A program made the translations under genes and the position numbers. From Pholiota molesta (Eukaryota; Basidiomycota; Agaricomycetes; Agaricales; Strophariaceae), in the NCBI GenBank assembly GCA_014925825.1, contig JACGCK010000091.1:62001-126000 (forward strand): a stretch of 64,000 nucleotides of DNA, in the 5' to 3' direction. The notes below the pieces were generated by a model. That model saw only the letters and a program-made list of their open reading frames with translations. It was not told where the DNA came from and ran no database searches. Position 1 is the stretch's first letter; every line of letters starts with the position of its first letter. Shown here one piece after another: positions 33,842-45,670 of this stretch.

Positions 33842-35774
33842 ATGTCGAGCAACTTCCTTGCCATACCATCCGAGCTGCATATCCAGATCCTCTCGAGCCT
33901 CGATGCCGTTTCTCTCGTTTCCTGTGCGATGGTAAAGCCGGTTTCTCAACTGAAAAAAAAACGAACTAAAATCTAAATGGACGGACGCAGACATGCACCT
34001 GCTTATACGATACCTTCAAAAACTCCTCTGAGCTGGTGTATATAATTGAGCTCCACCTCGACGGCCTCAAGGACGCTGGAACGTCCATTCCCGCCGCCGA
34101 CTCTATCGTGCTTCTTCGGCATCGTCGCCAGGCGTTGTTGTCCCCGGAATGGACTGAGCAGGCCGCCTTCGAAATACAACACGCTGGTTATGCATACGAC
34201 CTTATCGGAGGCGTATTTGCTCACATCAATGAGGACGTGGATGACCAAGTGCAATTCATATGGCTGCCTAATTCGAGGAACAAAAAGGGACATGCTGTTC
34301 GAAGAGACCTGAATGAGACTATGCCAATTTCATGCTTGACGATTGATCCGACGCAAGATCTCATCGTATTTCTGGAAAACAGTGTCGACAGGTGAGCGAA
34401 AGCATTTTGCCCTTCTGATCTGGTCCAACCTTGACTGATTTTGCAGCTCACTTTTAATGTTGGATACTGTTTCCAGTGTCGCTCGCATTCACATTCACGC
34501 CATATCTGCCGACATCCCACATCTGTTAGCACTACAGAACTCGCTGGAGCCTTTTGCTGTCGGCTACGATGATGGGCGTCTCAACGGCTACCGTACCACT
34601 CTTCAAATTGCACATAACATTTTGGCGCTTTCTTTCGGGGACAAGGAAACACGAACATTGATATGGGATTGGACTACATCGGAACTCTTACTGGTGCGCC
34701 GAATACTACGCGAGTTCCAACCTACTATTTTGACGATTCACAAACGGCGTAGGACTCCGCTATATCTTTTGATCATTCATTTCAAACCGGCTTGGGTTCG
34801 AGAAGTCTCCTCAATTCCACACACCTTCTATCCGCCTGTACAGATAACTCGGGATCGATCCGGCTGTACAAACTCGAGCGATCTCTTTCAGTTGACAACG
34901 CCCCAGCCGTCCACCTTGCTACACTTCACCTTCCTTCGTTAGCTTTCCACAGGAACTGTAAGATCCTCAGTATCACCATTCAAACTGAGCCAATCCTTGC
35001 GCATCCGCTTCCACACACGCCGTTCATGACGAATGATGAGGATCGCTTACACGTATTTTGGATAACATATTATGCGCCGGAGTCTGTACACTGTGCCTGT
35101 ATGTTCGTGCATCAGCGAGTGTTCACAAAGTACATCTTGCGACATGCCTGCCTCGGAGGTCCCCCTCTGGACATCCCATGGGCGGAGTGGGGACCATCAA
35201 ACACACGGTTGATTTTCCCTGCGGATGGGGACCAATATGCCAACAGCCGTTCGAAAAGGTTGTTCTATTCGCACCATGTTTTAATGATTACTCTAATTAA
35301 TTTTTCACAATTCTGTGTACAGATGCGTCCACGGTCAGCGTGTCATCTCTCATTTAAATTATGAACCCTTATCGACATCATCCAAATCCATTGACATCCT
35401 TGATTTCTCTCTCGCCGCAAAACTTTCTGTTAAGAGCCACTTCCCAATTAATGCCACTGACTCGGAGAATTACAAAGAACACGAATACCCATACTTTATG
35501 GAGGATGTCAGAACATATCTTCCATATGTACGTATTACGCGGGGCCTCAAACAGGAATACTCAAAGTTTATGGTCCACACAGACGACGTAGTCTGCACAA
35601 AGGTGCGTTCACAACTTCCTTCGTAGTTAAACTTTATTTGGGGCTTGTAGCGGTTGGTATGCTATGGCAATCTTTCAGCGCGCGTTGAACTGAACTAGAC
35701 CAACTTGTTTACCCTTGCCCCTTCTACAGGTCAATGATGATTGGAGTCGTTCTTCGCACATATACACTATCTAA
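33842..35774 (+). CDS. F-box protein
   Basis: Exons 33842-33931, 33991-34391, 34447-34693, 34753-35258, 35323-35602 and 35730-35774 join in agreeing phases, about 522 aa. The F-box is at the N-terminus (FLAIPSELHIQILSSLDAVS, then CLYDTFKNSSELVYIIEL). ADSIVLLRHRRQALLSPEW and FEIQHAGYAYDLIGGVFAHI are typical of a common basidiomycete F-box subfamily with a beta-propeller-like C-terminal part (ILALSFGDKETRTLIWDW, LLSACTDNSGSIRLYKLE). The last intron is less certain: reading through it ends at 35626 instead. No frameshift is needed. Probable SCF ligase substrate receptor. Confidence 0.8.
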
Positions 35775-36075
35775 CTAAGAACTTGAATGTACTTAAAGAT
35801 TTAACACCGATCTAACAATTACAAGGGCATCTGGGGGAAGAATTTGAGGGAAATGCACAATTTTGTCGCAGTGAGTGTGTACTTATATACATATATGGAT
35901 GATCATAAGGCCACTGGAATTCAAATAAACCTCATTGTCTGTGTGTGGTCCAAGAACCATAATTCATTTTGTGCGTAGGATGGATGACATGTCAATTTCT
36001 CAACTTGAACAATTTCTGTACATCGGTACTACTTGGTACTGGCTTAAACAACCTTCATTCTTTCCCTGGCCGAGA

Positions 36076-36596
36076 TCAAAGCACACGGCCCGTAACTCCT
36101 TCGTTGACATAGCCGAATTTCGCAATGGCGTTGTCCACCTCGGACTGCGAGGTGGTGTAGAAATGGTCTTTATTGGAGTTGTGATACACCCTATACAAGA
36201 TGACGCCGTTCGGATAGGCGTCGGCTGACAGGATATACCCGACAATGCCTTCCGCGAGATATCCAAGGCTTCCGACCGCGTTGTCGCGCTCCGCCGTGCT
36301 AGTCGTGTAGAAGTGGTCCAAATTGGACGGGTTGTACGTGCGGTACAGGGGCAGGGTGCTCTCCACATGGTTGGTGAAGACGCTGCAGGCTATCCCCTCT
36401 GCGGTGTAACCGAGGTTGGCGACAGCGTTGTCCATCTCGAATTTCGTTGCGGTGTAGAAGTGGTCTTTGTTGGTGGCATTGTAAGCCCTGTAAAGAGGAA
36501 CGAGGATGGATTCCTCAGGCTGTCAAGAAAATGTCAGTATTGCGGTGACAGATTTTCTTTGTGGGACGATAAACGCACGGTTTGGGTAGTAGACAT
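36076..36596 (-). CDS. DUF5648-like repeat protein
   Basis: Exons 36596-36579 (MSTTQT) and 36519-36076 give 153 aa. Tandem units share LYRxYN...DHFYTT...NAVxxLGYxxEG: PLYRAYNATNKDHFYTA, PLYRTYNPSNLDHFYTT and ILYRVYHNSNKDHFYTT. This matches my memory of the DUF5648 repeat, found in secreted or surface proteins of bacteria and fungi; no signal peptide is seen here. After EGVTGRVL the frame stops, yet a +1 frame continues CFDLGQGKNEGC...VVPMYRNC, which looks like the start of a fourth unit. The end may therefore be truncated by an indel. Confidence 0.75.
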
Positions 36597-36639
36597 GATT
36601 TGGGACTGTGAGATGGAGCTGAGAAGGTATCTGTGAGAT

Positions 36640-37380
36640 GGAGCACAACCGTAAGTTGGGCTAGTCTTTTATATTGTAGCAAGTTGTTCATTCAAAATAA
36701 ATCTCCGTGAATGGGGAGCGGAAAGGTGATTCTTTACGATCATCGGTCGCAAATCATCCGATAACCGGGGCCTAATCAGAAGTACATTGACAAGGGCAGA
36801 AAGAGATTTGTCGTAATGGTATTACCGGGGAGCACACGGGATCCTTTCAAAAGATTTTCGCGGGTCATAATACATAACCAATTGTGACACTCCATCATCT
36901 CGCTTTTTGGGCTCCAATAAACCTAGGATAGATCTCACCGTTAGTAAAACCCCAACAAAATCTCAGCTTACATTTATTTATGACGATGAAAGTAAACTTT
37001 TTTTTATACAGCCCACGAAGACAGAGTGAATTGACATATTCCGTGCGGGGGCACATGCTCTTAGATTATAAAGATAGATCGAATACCGAGTGGAGTTAAT
37101 ACACTCAAAGCGTGGTGGATGCGCGCTCACTAAATTTGTTCAATGCGTGTCCTGCCAGTGAATCGGCTGACCTCCGACGACTCCAGTAGAGATACTGATT
37201 ATTTTGGGAATAATCGTTACCAAATATAGGCATCGACAACGGCCGTAAGCGGTTCCCTAACTTGTCGCAAGGTATCCCCAATTATGAAGTACTCAACACA
37301 TTTATTCGCCCCTTTTCTATCTTACTTAGCATAAACAACTCATGTCTGTAGACGGTACTAACATGGCGCAGAATTTAGTC
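36640..37380. other. AT-rich intergenic stretch
   Basis: Promoter side of the DUF5648-like gene, then nothing recognisable. Confidence 0.35.
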
Positions 37381-37479
37381 ACATCCACGTAACAGCTTGG
37401 TCACCGCCCTGTTAGTACAGCGTGCTGCCTGCGTCTGCCTTCAAAACTAACTCGCCATCCTTCTCGCGCGGTCCTCGTG

Positions 37480-38995
37480 TTGTGCTGTCCCCATACCAAG
37501 CCTGCAAGCCGACCCATTAGCAGGCTAGCCCCATTCGCATATGGTACTTACAAAATGGAAAAACGATCTGCACCTTCCAGTCCCAACCTACCTCGGCATC
37601 TGTACCTACCTAATTGCATGACCGTTTGCGACTGCTACGTGTAGACTATCACCGCCCGCGAACGATCGCTCCTAGTCTCTTTCGATTGGCGGGCGTGTCA
37701 TGTGTGGCCAATGCCTATTGCAGCTATCAGAAAAGAGATGGGCAAACCCGTGCAGGCAGGAGAAGTTCAACGGCCAATGGCAAGCATAAAATATTGACAT
37801 GTTGCGGCCAACAAAGCTTTGGGCGCTAGACCTTTGCTAGACACCCTCGGAGAAAACTCGGCTATCGCGGCGTCAAATGCAAACACGTGCAAAGCAACGT
37901 CACACGGAGCGCTGTCCCCAACGTTGACTCCATTGCTCGCCTATCCCACTATCCACATACAATATGTTGGTGTTCCCACTATAGGTATGCATACCGAGTC
38001 CTGACTACCGAGTACCGACGTACTGATATATGATACAGCATGGAATATGGAATAGTGATATGGGTCTCCTTAGATGCGGTCTTTCTTTTCCTGCGCCTTT
38101 GCCTTGTCTTGTCCTCCTCTTCGCCCCATCTTTCGCCTAACCAATGTACGTTTTTCATCCTTCCCATATGTTACTTCGCAGCGCTTTAACCCCCTTTCTC
38201 TATAAACTCTCTCGCTGACTCACCTTCTCTCGCGCTTTAGGGCACACGCCTGAGCCTCCGCCGCCTCGGCGCTGATCGACCTCTGCGAGGATACCGAACA
38301 GGATACGCTCCTCTCCAAATGCTGAGCGCTTGATGAGGCCGCAACGCGATGCTGCGCATGTGTGGCGGTATGTGCGAATGCAAGCGATTACGACGCTGGA
38401 GTGGGTATGATTGCATATGCGAGCTCGAGGGCACATTCGCTAAGGTATGTCGCCGCCCTAGCGCATTCTCGAACCATCTAACGACTCTGCAGATGACCTT
38501 CATATCCCGCGGCGCTTTTAAAGAAGGCGTTATGATTTGAGTTGGATACTAATGGTTTGTGTAGCGTTATGGCGCGATCATGCCTCTCCTGCTGGGCTTT
38601 TTCAGAATGTCGATGATCTAGATTACAGCAAGCTAAGGTTGAAGGTGATGGAATGTACATGGCTCGTCGGTAAGTCCGTTCGCCGCCATATAATAATCTT
38701 CTTGCATTCCTATCCTCTATCTTCCTTTAATCTTCGTTGACGGATGTTCATGTCACTTATAGAACGCCCTATGGATCTGGACGAGACCCAGTTAGGCCAC
38801 TACTCGATGGCGACATGGGAGAAATTGTATCAGGCAGCTTATATACAAAGCTGGGGTTGAGAGACGACCGTCGTTTTGGAGGACATTAATGTACGTGCAC
38901 TTTATGTTCACCACGATCTTCATCCAGATGAACAACTGCATCGGACCAGGAGGTGAAATTTCTAAAACGATCACTGGAGCATTATGGGATACGGT
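37480..38995. repeat. Degenerate large duplication, copy 2
   Basis: Counterpart of 31220-33500 (blocks listed there). It also carries, at about 37820-37905, a shorter repeat (TTGGGCGCTAGA...CTCGGCTATCGCGGCG...AATGCAAACACGTGCAAAG). That repeat recurs diverged near 31250-31315 and in reverse just outside the right end of the transposon-like unit (51827-51897). No ORF is preserved. Confidence 0.6.
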
Positions 38996-39403
38996 TTACG
39001 GTGTTCGTGGCGATTCCGCCCCATGGCTCGTATGAAATCGTCAAATTACACGTACAATTTGCGTATAATACGTACTAGTCCAAACTACATACTAGTTCAA
39101 TTTATTGACCACAGCACTGCTACCAGTATTCAAATGAGCTCTAAAGCGCCAAGATTTATTCATGTCGTTCGAACGCCGTGTTGTACGACTTACTATAGAG
39201 CAATCATATTATAATAGACTTGAGTCGGTGCCGAATTAGTGATGTACTCAACTGAACCGCATGACGTGTGACGACTGCTCTTCCCTTACTACCACAATTC
39301 TACCATTTCAATCGTTTGAAGTATCCGCAGGGAGTCAATTTCTTGGGCGAAGTGCATTCATTATCTACTATTGGTTATACAGCAACTATCGTATGGTATT
39401 TGA

Positions 39404-41197
39404 ATGGTCAGTTCCTTCACATTGAATGTCAACAAGAACAACCGATCCAACCAATTAACACGATCATCGTTCTAGTCATCCTTCATCTCCCCATTCTCCC
39501 AACATATTCGAACCAATTATATTCCTTCGGCCAGAGAGAAAGTACACATTTCTGAACTTCTGATCGCCCCACGGCATGAAGTATCTGTACTTGACGCTGA
39601 GATCGCGGAATTGCAACAGAAGTTCGATGCAATCAAGGCAAAAAGGGATGGCCTTGATAGCATGATTGCGGAGCATAGACGCTTGCTATCTCCCTTTCGG
39701 CGCATACCAGACAACCTTCTGAAGATCGTCTTCATCAATTGCTTACGATCTGAAGGCAATGCGCCTATGACCATTCACGAGGCACCGCTTCTTCTAGGCT
39801 ACGTATGCAGGCGATGGAGGGCTGTCGCATATGATACACCATATCTCTGGTCTACTTTACACGTTGGATACATACCCCCTCCTATAGATTTCCTTCCTGA
39901 GGCCGAGTTCACCCCACAGGAACACCCGATCACCCCACAGGTGCAGTCACATCTACACGCCGTACTAGAGTGGTTGAATCGTTCAGGAACGCGTCCACTC
40001 TCTCTATCCATGCACCCATCTATTGGCGTTGCCAATTTTCACTTGTACCTCCCTATCTTGTCTTCGTTCTCGCATCGCTGGTATAGCATCGAACTAACGG
40101 CAAATCATGAAGCGGCCATATATGCCCTTTCCGCTAAATCAGCAGACGCCTTCCCTATGCTCGAGGTCCTCACTTTGACGTTCGCGAACTGGCTGGACAC
40201 GGATCCCGAGCTGCAGTGGAAGATAGAAAGTGGTATCTTGAATGCACCGAATTTGCGCTCGGTGGCCATCCATTACTTTCCTTTTACTCTTGGGATCATG
40301 GACCTCGATTGGTCGCGTCTCACTAGCCTCGTGTTATGTGATTCGTCATCAGCCGCACGCAGGTCTACCCCAGATGAAGCGTTCAGGGTTTTCAGTCACT
40401 GTACAAATCTTGTACGGTTGACCATGGCCATCTACGATCCTTCACCGGAGGGCGTCTGGTTCGCTCCCTCGCATTTCTACCTTCCATACCTCGAATCATT
40501 GTCGGTAAACGACCAATACCACTACCTGTCCACTTTGTTCGATAGCATTGACGCACCGTCGCTCAACCGCGTCGCATACTCCACCCCATTGTGGCCTTCC
40601 GCTCAGCGCCCATCACCTCTGGTTGCGCTCCTCTCCCGGAACGGCCAATCCGTTCGCACTCTCACAACAGACCCCCGGTCATTCACGTTCGCCAATATCA
40701 CAGCCTGCATGCGCGCGACGCCCAACCTCTCGAAGTTCGTCTGCAAGGCGTCGCGGTTATATGGGCTCGATGTGCAGTATAGCACCGCACAACGCGAAAA
40801 CCCGATCATGGCGAACATCATGCGGCCCGTTTTCCACCTGCTAGTGCCGCCGACCGACGGGGGCGCATGCCGCTGGCCGAGGCTGCAGTCCTTGGAGTGT
40901 GCGATTCCCGGGTCCAGCGAGGAAGACGTGCTTGCGTTTGTGCGCACGCGCATGGGGGCGGCCGCGCGGATGGGATTGACGCTCGATGTTCTCCCGCTGC
41001 GCGAGATCAGAGTGTCGTTTGGGTATACCAAGAGGATCGATCTGCCGAAGCTGCTCGAAGGGTATACCAGGGGTGGATTGAGATTGGAGTTCTTTGACTA
41101 TTGGGAATTGCAAGATGAGTCCATCGCGAGCCCTGGGAGGTTTGATCCCCGCGCAGGTATTAAAACTGGCGATAGCAATGCAGTTGTACCGTTCTGA
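39404..41197 (+). CDS. F-box protein (copy C, intact)
   Basis: The proposed start is ATG 39404-39406, forming a coding exon of only the start codon before a GTCAGT intron. The main exon 39476-41197 is open throughout (574 codons including stop). SPFSQHIRTNYIPSAREKVH and a coiled coil (LDAEIAELQQKFDAIKAKRD) precede the F-box region FRRIPDNLLKIVFINCL, then LGYVCRRWRAVAYDTPYLW. The C-terminal 350 residues are leucine-rich-repeat-like (LSLSMHPSIG, LTSLVLCDSSS, LPYLESLSVND). This is the intact reference for copies A and B. Probable SCF substrate receptor. Confidence 0.82.
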
Positions 41198-41758
41198 AAG
41201 ACGATTTGGATTACCGAATGTATGTATGTATGTAATGAGTAGCATAGTTCGCTGTCTTCTACATGCTAGTTCGAATCATCAATTCCAATTCTGGGACCCT
41301 GGCACCTCGTTAAGCTGTCCCTCCTCGACGTTAGCATGCCAAACATATGTCATTTTTCTGTTATACCTAGATTTCTCTTTCCTTCCAAGTTACGACAGGC
41401 GATGGCTTCATCATTAGCATTTTCGGTAAAGTCAAGGCGAAACAAATTCGCAAACTCAAACTCAAACATCACTCAAAGCTCAATCGTCTCGAAGTTGGCG
41501 AATTCCTTTACAATACAATAAAAGCAAATAAAATAATCTAGCACAACATCTACACCGCATCTAAGTATGTAGCAACAGCACTGAAAACGTGAATAACAAA
41601 AAATCGAAAGCGCCGTCCATCCAGACGAGGACCGACCTAGCATCTACAATCGACAGCACACCGAACACCACCTTGCAAGCGCATCATGCCCTTCAGCAAG
41701 GGCCCGCGCCCAGAATCGGAGCGATCAGCGCCAGACACCACCGCGCAACGTACATCGC
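41198..41758. other. Intergenic, convergent tails
   Basis: Lies between the stop codons of the F-box gene (+) and the large minus-strand gene. A short GTAT microsatellite lies near 41219. Nothing else recognised. Confidence 0.4.
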
Positions 41759-44700
41759 TTACACCCCATCCCCGGCGGGTGGGCGCATCGCGCGCGCGAC
41801 CGCCCACAGGCCGTCGTACGACAGCACCCCGCGCCACGCCATCCCGAGCCCCGCGTACCCCTGCTCCCGCGCCCTCGCGCGCTCCGCCCTGCGCGCGGCG
41901 CGCGCAACCGCTGGGTCGGGAGTAGGATCGTGGAGCGCGGCGGCGGCCTGGGCGGTGGTGCGTGTGCGTGTGGTGGGGTGTAGGGAGCGCGCGCGCCGCG
42001 CGTCGCGGGAGGGCGACGTGGGTTTGGACGCGGGCGGGCGGAGCAGGGACTTGGACTTGGCCTTCGCCTTGCCTTTGCCCTTGTCCGCGCGCGCGTGGGC
42101 ACGCTCGTTGTTGTTGTTGGTGGTGGACTCGTCGCCCGCGGTATCTACGAACTTGGCGGGCATCGGCACGCCGCGCCACATGCTCTTCCGTCCGCGGCGC
42201 GCGTCGTCTTCATCGTTGTCCTCCGCGGGGTGCTGGGGTTCACGAGGGCGGAGGTGGGACCCAAGGCTGCTGGCGCTGTCCTTCCTTGCACCCGCCGAGG
42301 TCTCATCCTCATCCTCCTCCTCTTCTTCCTCTCCCTCAGCGTCCCCCTCGCCCTCGGCCTCCGACCCATCCTCGCTCGTCTCACTCACACTCCCCCCTAC
42401 CACTCGCGCGCGCTCAGGACGCCGCACCACCCCCACGACCCCGCGCCTTCCACTCGTGAGGTCCAGCACGCCGCCGAGGCCGAGAAGCGCGCTCGCGCCG
42501 GCGTTCGCCGCGCTGCTCGCGCTCGCCAGGCCCACACCGGCCGCCGCGCCGCCCGTTGTCAATGTGCCAGCGGCGGTGCCAGAGGGGTAAGCGGGGCGCG
42601 GGTGCGGCGCGCCGAGCCAGTCGCCCGCGTCGAGGAGCGCCATGGCGAGCCGGTGCGCGGGGGTGTATGCGGTGTGGTGCGTGGGGTCGGGGTCTTCCTC
42701 CACGTCCTCCTCGGCGGCGGGCGCAGTGGAGGGGGTGGGCAAGGGCGTGGGGGTGGGCAAGGGGGAAGGGGCAAGGGACCAGGGCTCGTCCGCGTCGTCC
42801 GGCTCGGCGAGGAAGGCCGCGTACGCGCGGTAGCGCCCCGGCGCGGCTATTACCGCAGGGCGTGGCGGGGCTTCAACGGCTTCAACGGCGGTGGTGGCTG
42901 TGGCGGAAGTGGAGGCACTGGGGGTGGTCCGATCCGTATCTGTACCTGTGGGAGAAGTGGCAGATGGCGACGCGTCGATAAAGCGCGCGTCGACCCCAAC
43001 GGAGCGCGGCGCAGGCGGCACCCCGAGCGCAGCGGACTGCGCGAGCAGGCGCGCGGCGCCGGCGCTGACGGGGGGCGGCGGCGGTGGAGATAGCGACGGC
43101 GTTGTGTCTTCGTCTCGCTCCGCCGCCGGCGCGCTGCTTCCGAACTGTGCAAGCAACGCGTCGTCCGTTTTGGACGCCGCCGACGAGGACGACGACGCAG
43201 ACGAGGACGCCACGCCGCCCTCCTCCTCACCCGCGGGATACGCAAGGTACGCCAGCGCGACCCCCAGCGCGTCCTCCGCGCGCCCGCGGGGCGCGAGCAC
43301 GCGCACCCTTCTCCCCATTGCCCTTACATCCTTATTCCCATTCTTATCCATCTGCTCCTGCTCTTCACTACCTACACGTAATACACGCCGCATGAACCGC
43401 ACCCCCGCCCGGACCTGCTCCGGTCCTAGCGCGCACGCCCCATCCGGGAACGCCGCGGGGCTGGCGGGCAGCGGGAGGCGCAGCTGGCGCCGCCGCCGTG
43501 TCTCTGCCGCGGCGTGTGGTGGGGTGTCGGCGGCGTCTGAGGACGCCGCGCAGTCAGAGTTAGAGGAATCGAAGTCGGAGTCGCCGTCCTCGGAGTCGGA
43601 TGTGATGGCGCGGATGAGGACGTACAAACCCCCGTTCCGCTCCTCCCCCTTCCGAGCCTCTCCACCATCCCGCTCGCCCTCGCCCTCCGTTCCCTCCTCC
43701 TCCTTCACGCTTAGATCCACGTCCTCGAACCCACGGGAGTCGTCCAACCCAACATCCAGGAAGCCCACCTCCACACCCGACGTCGCGCCCACCATCTGCA
43801 CCTCCCTCCTCTCCCTCCGCTCCTTCCGTGTATCCTTGGTGGTGGATATCCAGGCCGTGCCAGCGCGGACGCGGAGGAGGACGCCGTCGATGGTGCGGGA
43901 GGCCTCGCGGGCCGCACAGGGGCCGTCGCTGGGTGTGGCGCTTCTTCCCCTGGCCCCGCCCCTAGTGCCCCTGGTCGACGCTCAGCACCCGCACCCGCAG
44001 CCTGCACGCGGCCAAACACATCCCCCCCTTCTACCTGGGCGCTGCGCGTCGCCGTCAACGGCACCGCGGCGGACACGGACACGCGCGCAGGCGGCTTCCT
44101 TGTGCGCCGGGGCAGCTGCTGCGCGCTCGCCGCCGCGCTCCGGGGCGTGCCCGCGCCGGCCCAGCCGAGCCCGACGCCGGCGGGGGTGTGCGGTCCCCCG
44201 TGCTGCGGGAGGGGTAGGGCGGGGGGCCGAGCGCGGGCGGGGGTGGATGACGGGGAGGGAGGGAGGCGGAGGGAGAGGAGGTGCACGGGCATGCGGTGCG
44301 CGTTCGGGTTCGGGGTGTCGAGGGGTGTGGTGGGCTGCGTCGGGGGCTCCTCGGAGTGCGCTGGGGGTGGAGGAGATGCTGGTGCTGGCGCTGCTGGTGG
44401 GAGCAGGGGCGCAGGCGTCGGCGTCGCAGGCGTGCCCAAACCATGTGCCCCACCGCCGCGGCGCGCGCGCGTCTGCGTCAGCGTGCGCCGCGGCACGTTG
44501 CTGTGGTGCGGCTCGACGAAGCCGCGCTCGCTCAGGCGCGTGGCGGACGCGGACGCGGCGATGGGCGTGGAGATGGAGCGCGCGGGGAGCGCGGCGGCGT
44601 GCAGGATGCCGAGGCCGAGGCCCGTCGTCGCGTGCGAGTGCGAGTGGGAGGGCGTCTGCAGGGGCGGGCGCGGGCGCGGGGCGGGCGGCGGGGTGCGGGG

Positions 44701-44945
44701 TGCTGCTGCTGCTACTGCGCCGGAGGAGGGTGCTGGCGGTGGGGAGGGCGGCACGGGCGGGGATTCCGATAGGGGATCTGCACTGGCGTCGGATGGGATG
44801 TCGAGGTCTGCACGTGGCGGGGTCGTGTGCGGGGCGGGGCGAGACATGGGGGGTCGAGGAGGATGGTGAGCTTGGAGGCGGAGGCGGAGGGGGTAGCGAT
44901 GAGTGTGGAGGTGGAGGCTGAGGCTGGCGAGGGCTCGGGTGCCAT
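41759..44945 (-). CDS. Large low-complexity hypothetical protein (apparent frameshifts)
   Basis: Two long minus-strand frames are parts of one gene. The 5' part (44847-about 43975, MSRPAPHTTPPRADLD) is Pro/Ala/Ser-rich with RSISTPIAASASATRLSERG. The 3' part (about 43975-41759) contains AREASRTIDGVLLRVRAGTA, VGATSGVEVGFLDVGLDD, RFMRRVLRVGSEEQEQMD, RVRVLAPRGRAEDALGVALA and the end YAGLGMAWRGVLSYDGLWAV. The frame must change near 43975 (one base missing). A third short frame (MAPEPSPASASTSTLIATPS, from 44945) joins if one C is missing from the run at 44847. Acidic runs (EEEEEEDEDE) and K/S-rich runs point to a disordered protein, perhaps nuclear. Function unknown. GC content is extreme. Confidence 0.65.
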
Positions 44946-45150
44946 CGTCGTCGTGTTGCGAATGCGGCGGTTGGGCTGGGATCTAATAGGCTGTGGGGTG
45001 CAATCGAGACTAGGGCGAGATGGTGAGTGATAGGGTGAGACGAGCGGAGGTAGGGGCGCGTACTCGTCTATCTAATCGTCTATCGTGGTCGTGCAGGAGC
45101 AAAGGCCGAGGAATGCGTCATAGCTGCACCACACCGCGCTTCCATCGCGA

Positions 45151-45239
45151 GGTGGCTTGGCCCAAGTAGGCTCGGAGCAAGCCCACGTGCTCCGGCCGCT
45201 TGCGGCGCCTTCGCAGAAGGGGCTTGCTCCAAAGTAACA
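45151..45239. repeat. Left terminal inverted repeat blocks
   Basis: The outer block runs 45151-45183 and the inner 19-bp block 45221-45239. Subterminal GGCTTG/CAAGCC motifs repeat in both directions (45154, 45178, 45221), as in transposase-binding regions. Confidence 0.8.
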
Positions 45240-45670
45240 GTTTTGGCATGCCTTTCTGAATCGTTGCGCCCCGTCCTCAAACGACTCGCGCACCTATTAC
45301 AACAGTGTATATGTACTATCCCTATACTATACGAACTAAATCTGCAATTTGAAGTATACAAAAGGACTGAAAACTGAATGAAATTAAGTTATAAGAAGCG
45401 TCACATGTGTTTTGACGTGTGTCTTGTTTCTCTGCCAAATGTTGGTTTTTCTCGCTGAAAATTTCCCATGAAGGTCTCGGTCTATATTATAGACGAATTA
45501 GATAGTTTGAGGAGCGATTAATTATCGGTATGAGATATAATATCTCAATGATTATTGAGCTTCAACCGGTGACATGGCCATGTCACACGCGGCGATCGCG
45601 CGCGGGGCGCTCGAGATCAATATATGGCCGCCCGCACATAGATTGCATTCTACTTTGCCCTGGCATAGCG

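Noticed and set aside
42095..43093. Long plus-strand ORFs of up to 676 codons across 41.6-44.9 kb
   Set aside because: They are antisense shadows of the GC-rich minus-strand gene; their products are Arg/Gly/Pro-rich noise without domains.
45174..45230. Local GGAGCAAGCC/GGCTTGCTCC hairpin at the left end taken alone as the element terminus
   Set aside because: The collinear two-block match with the right end explains it better; the outer block extends further out to 45151.
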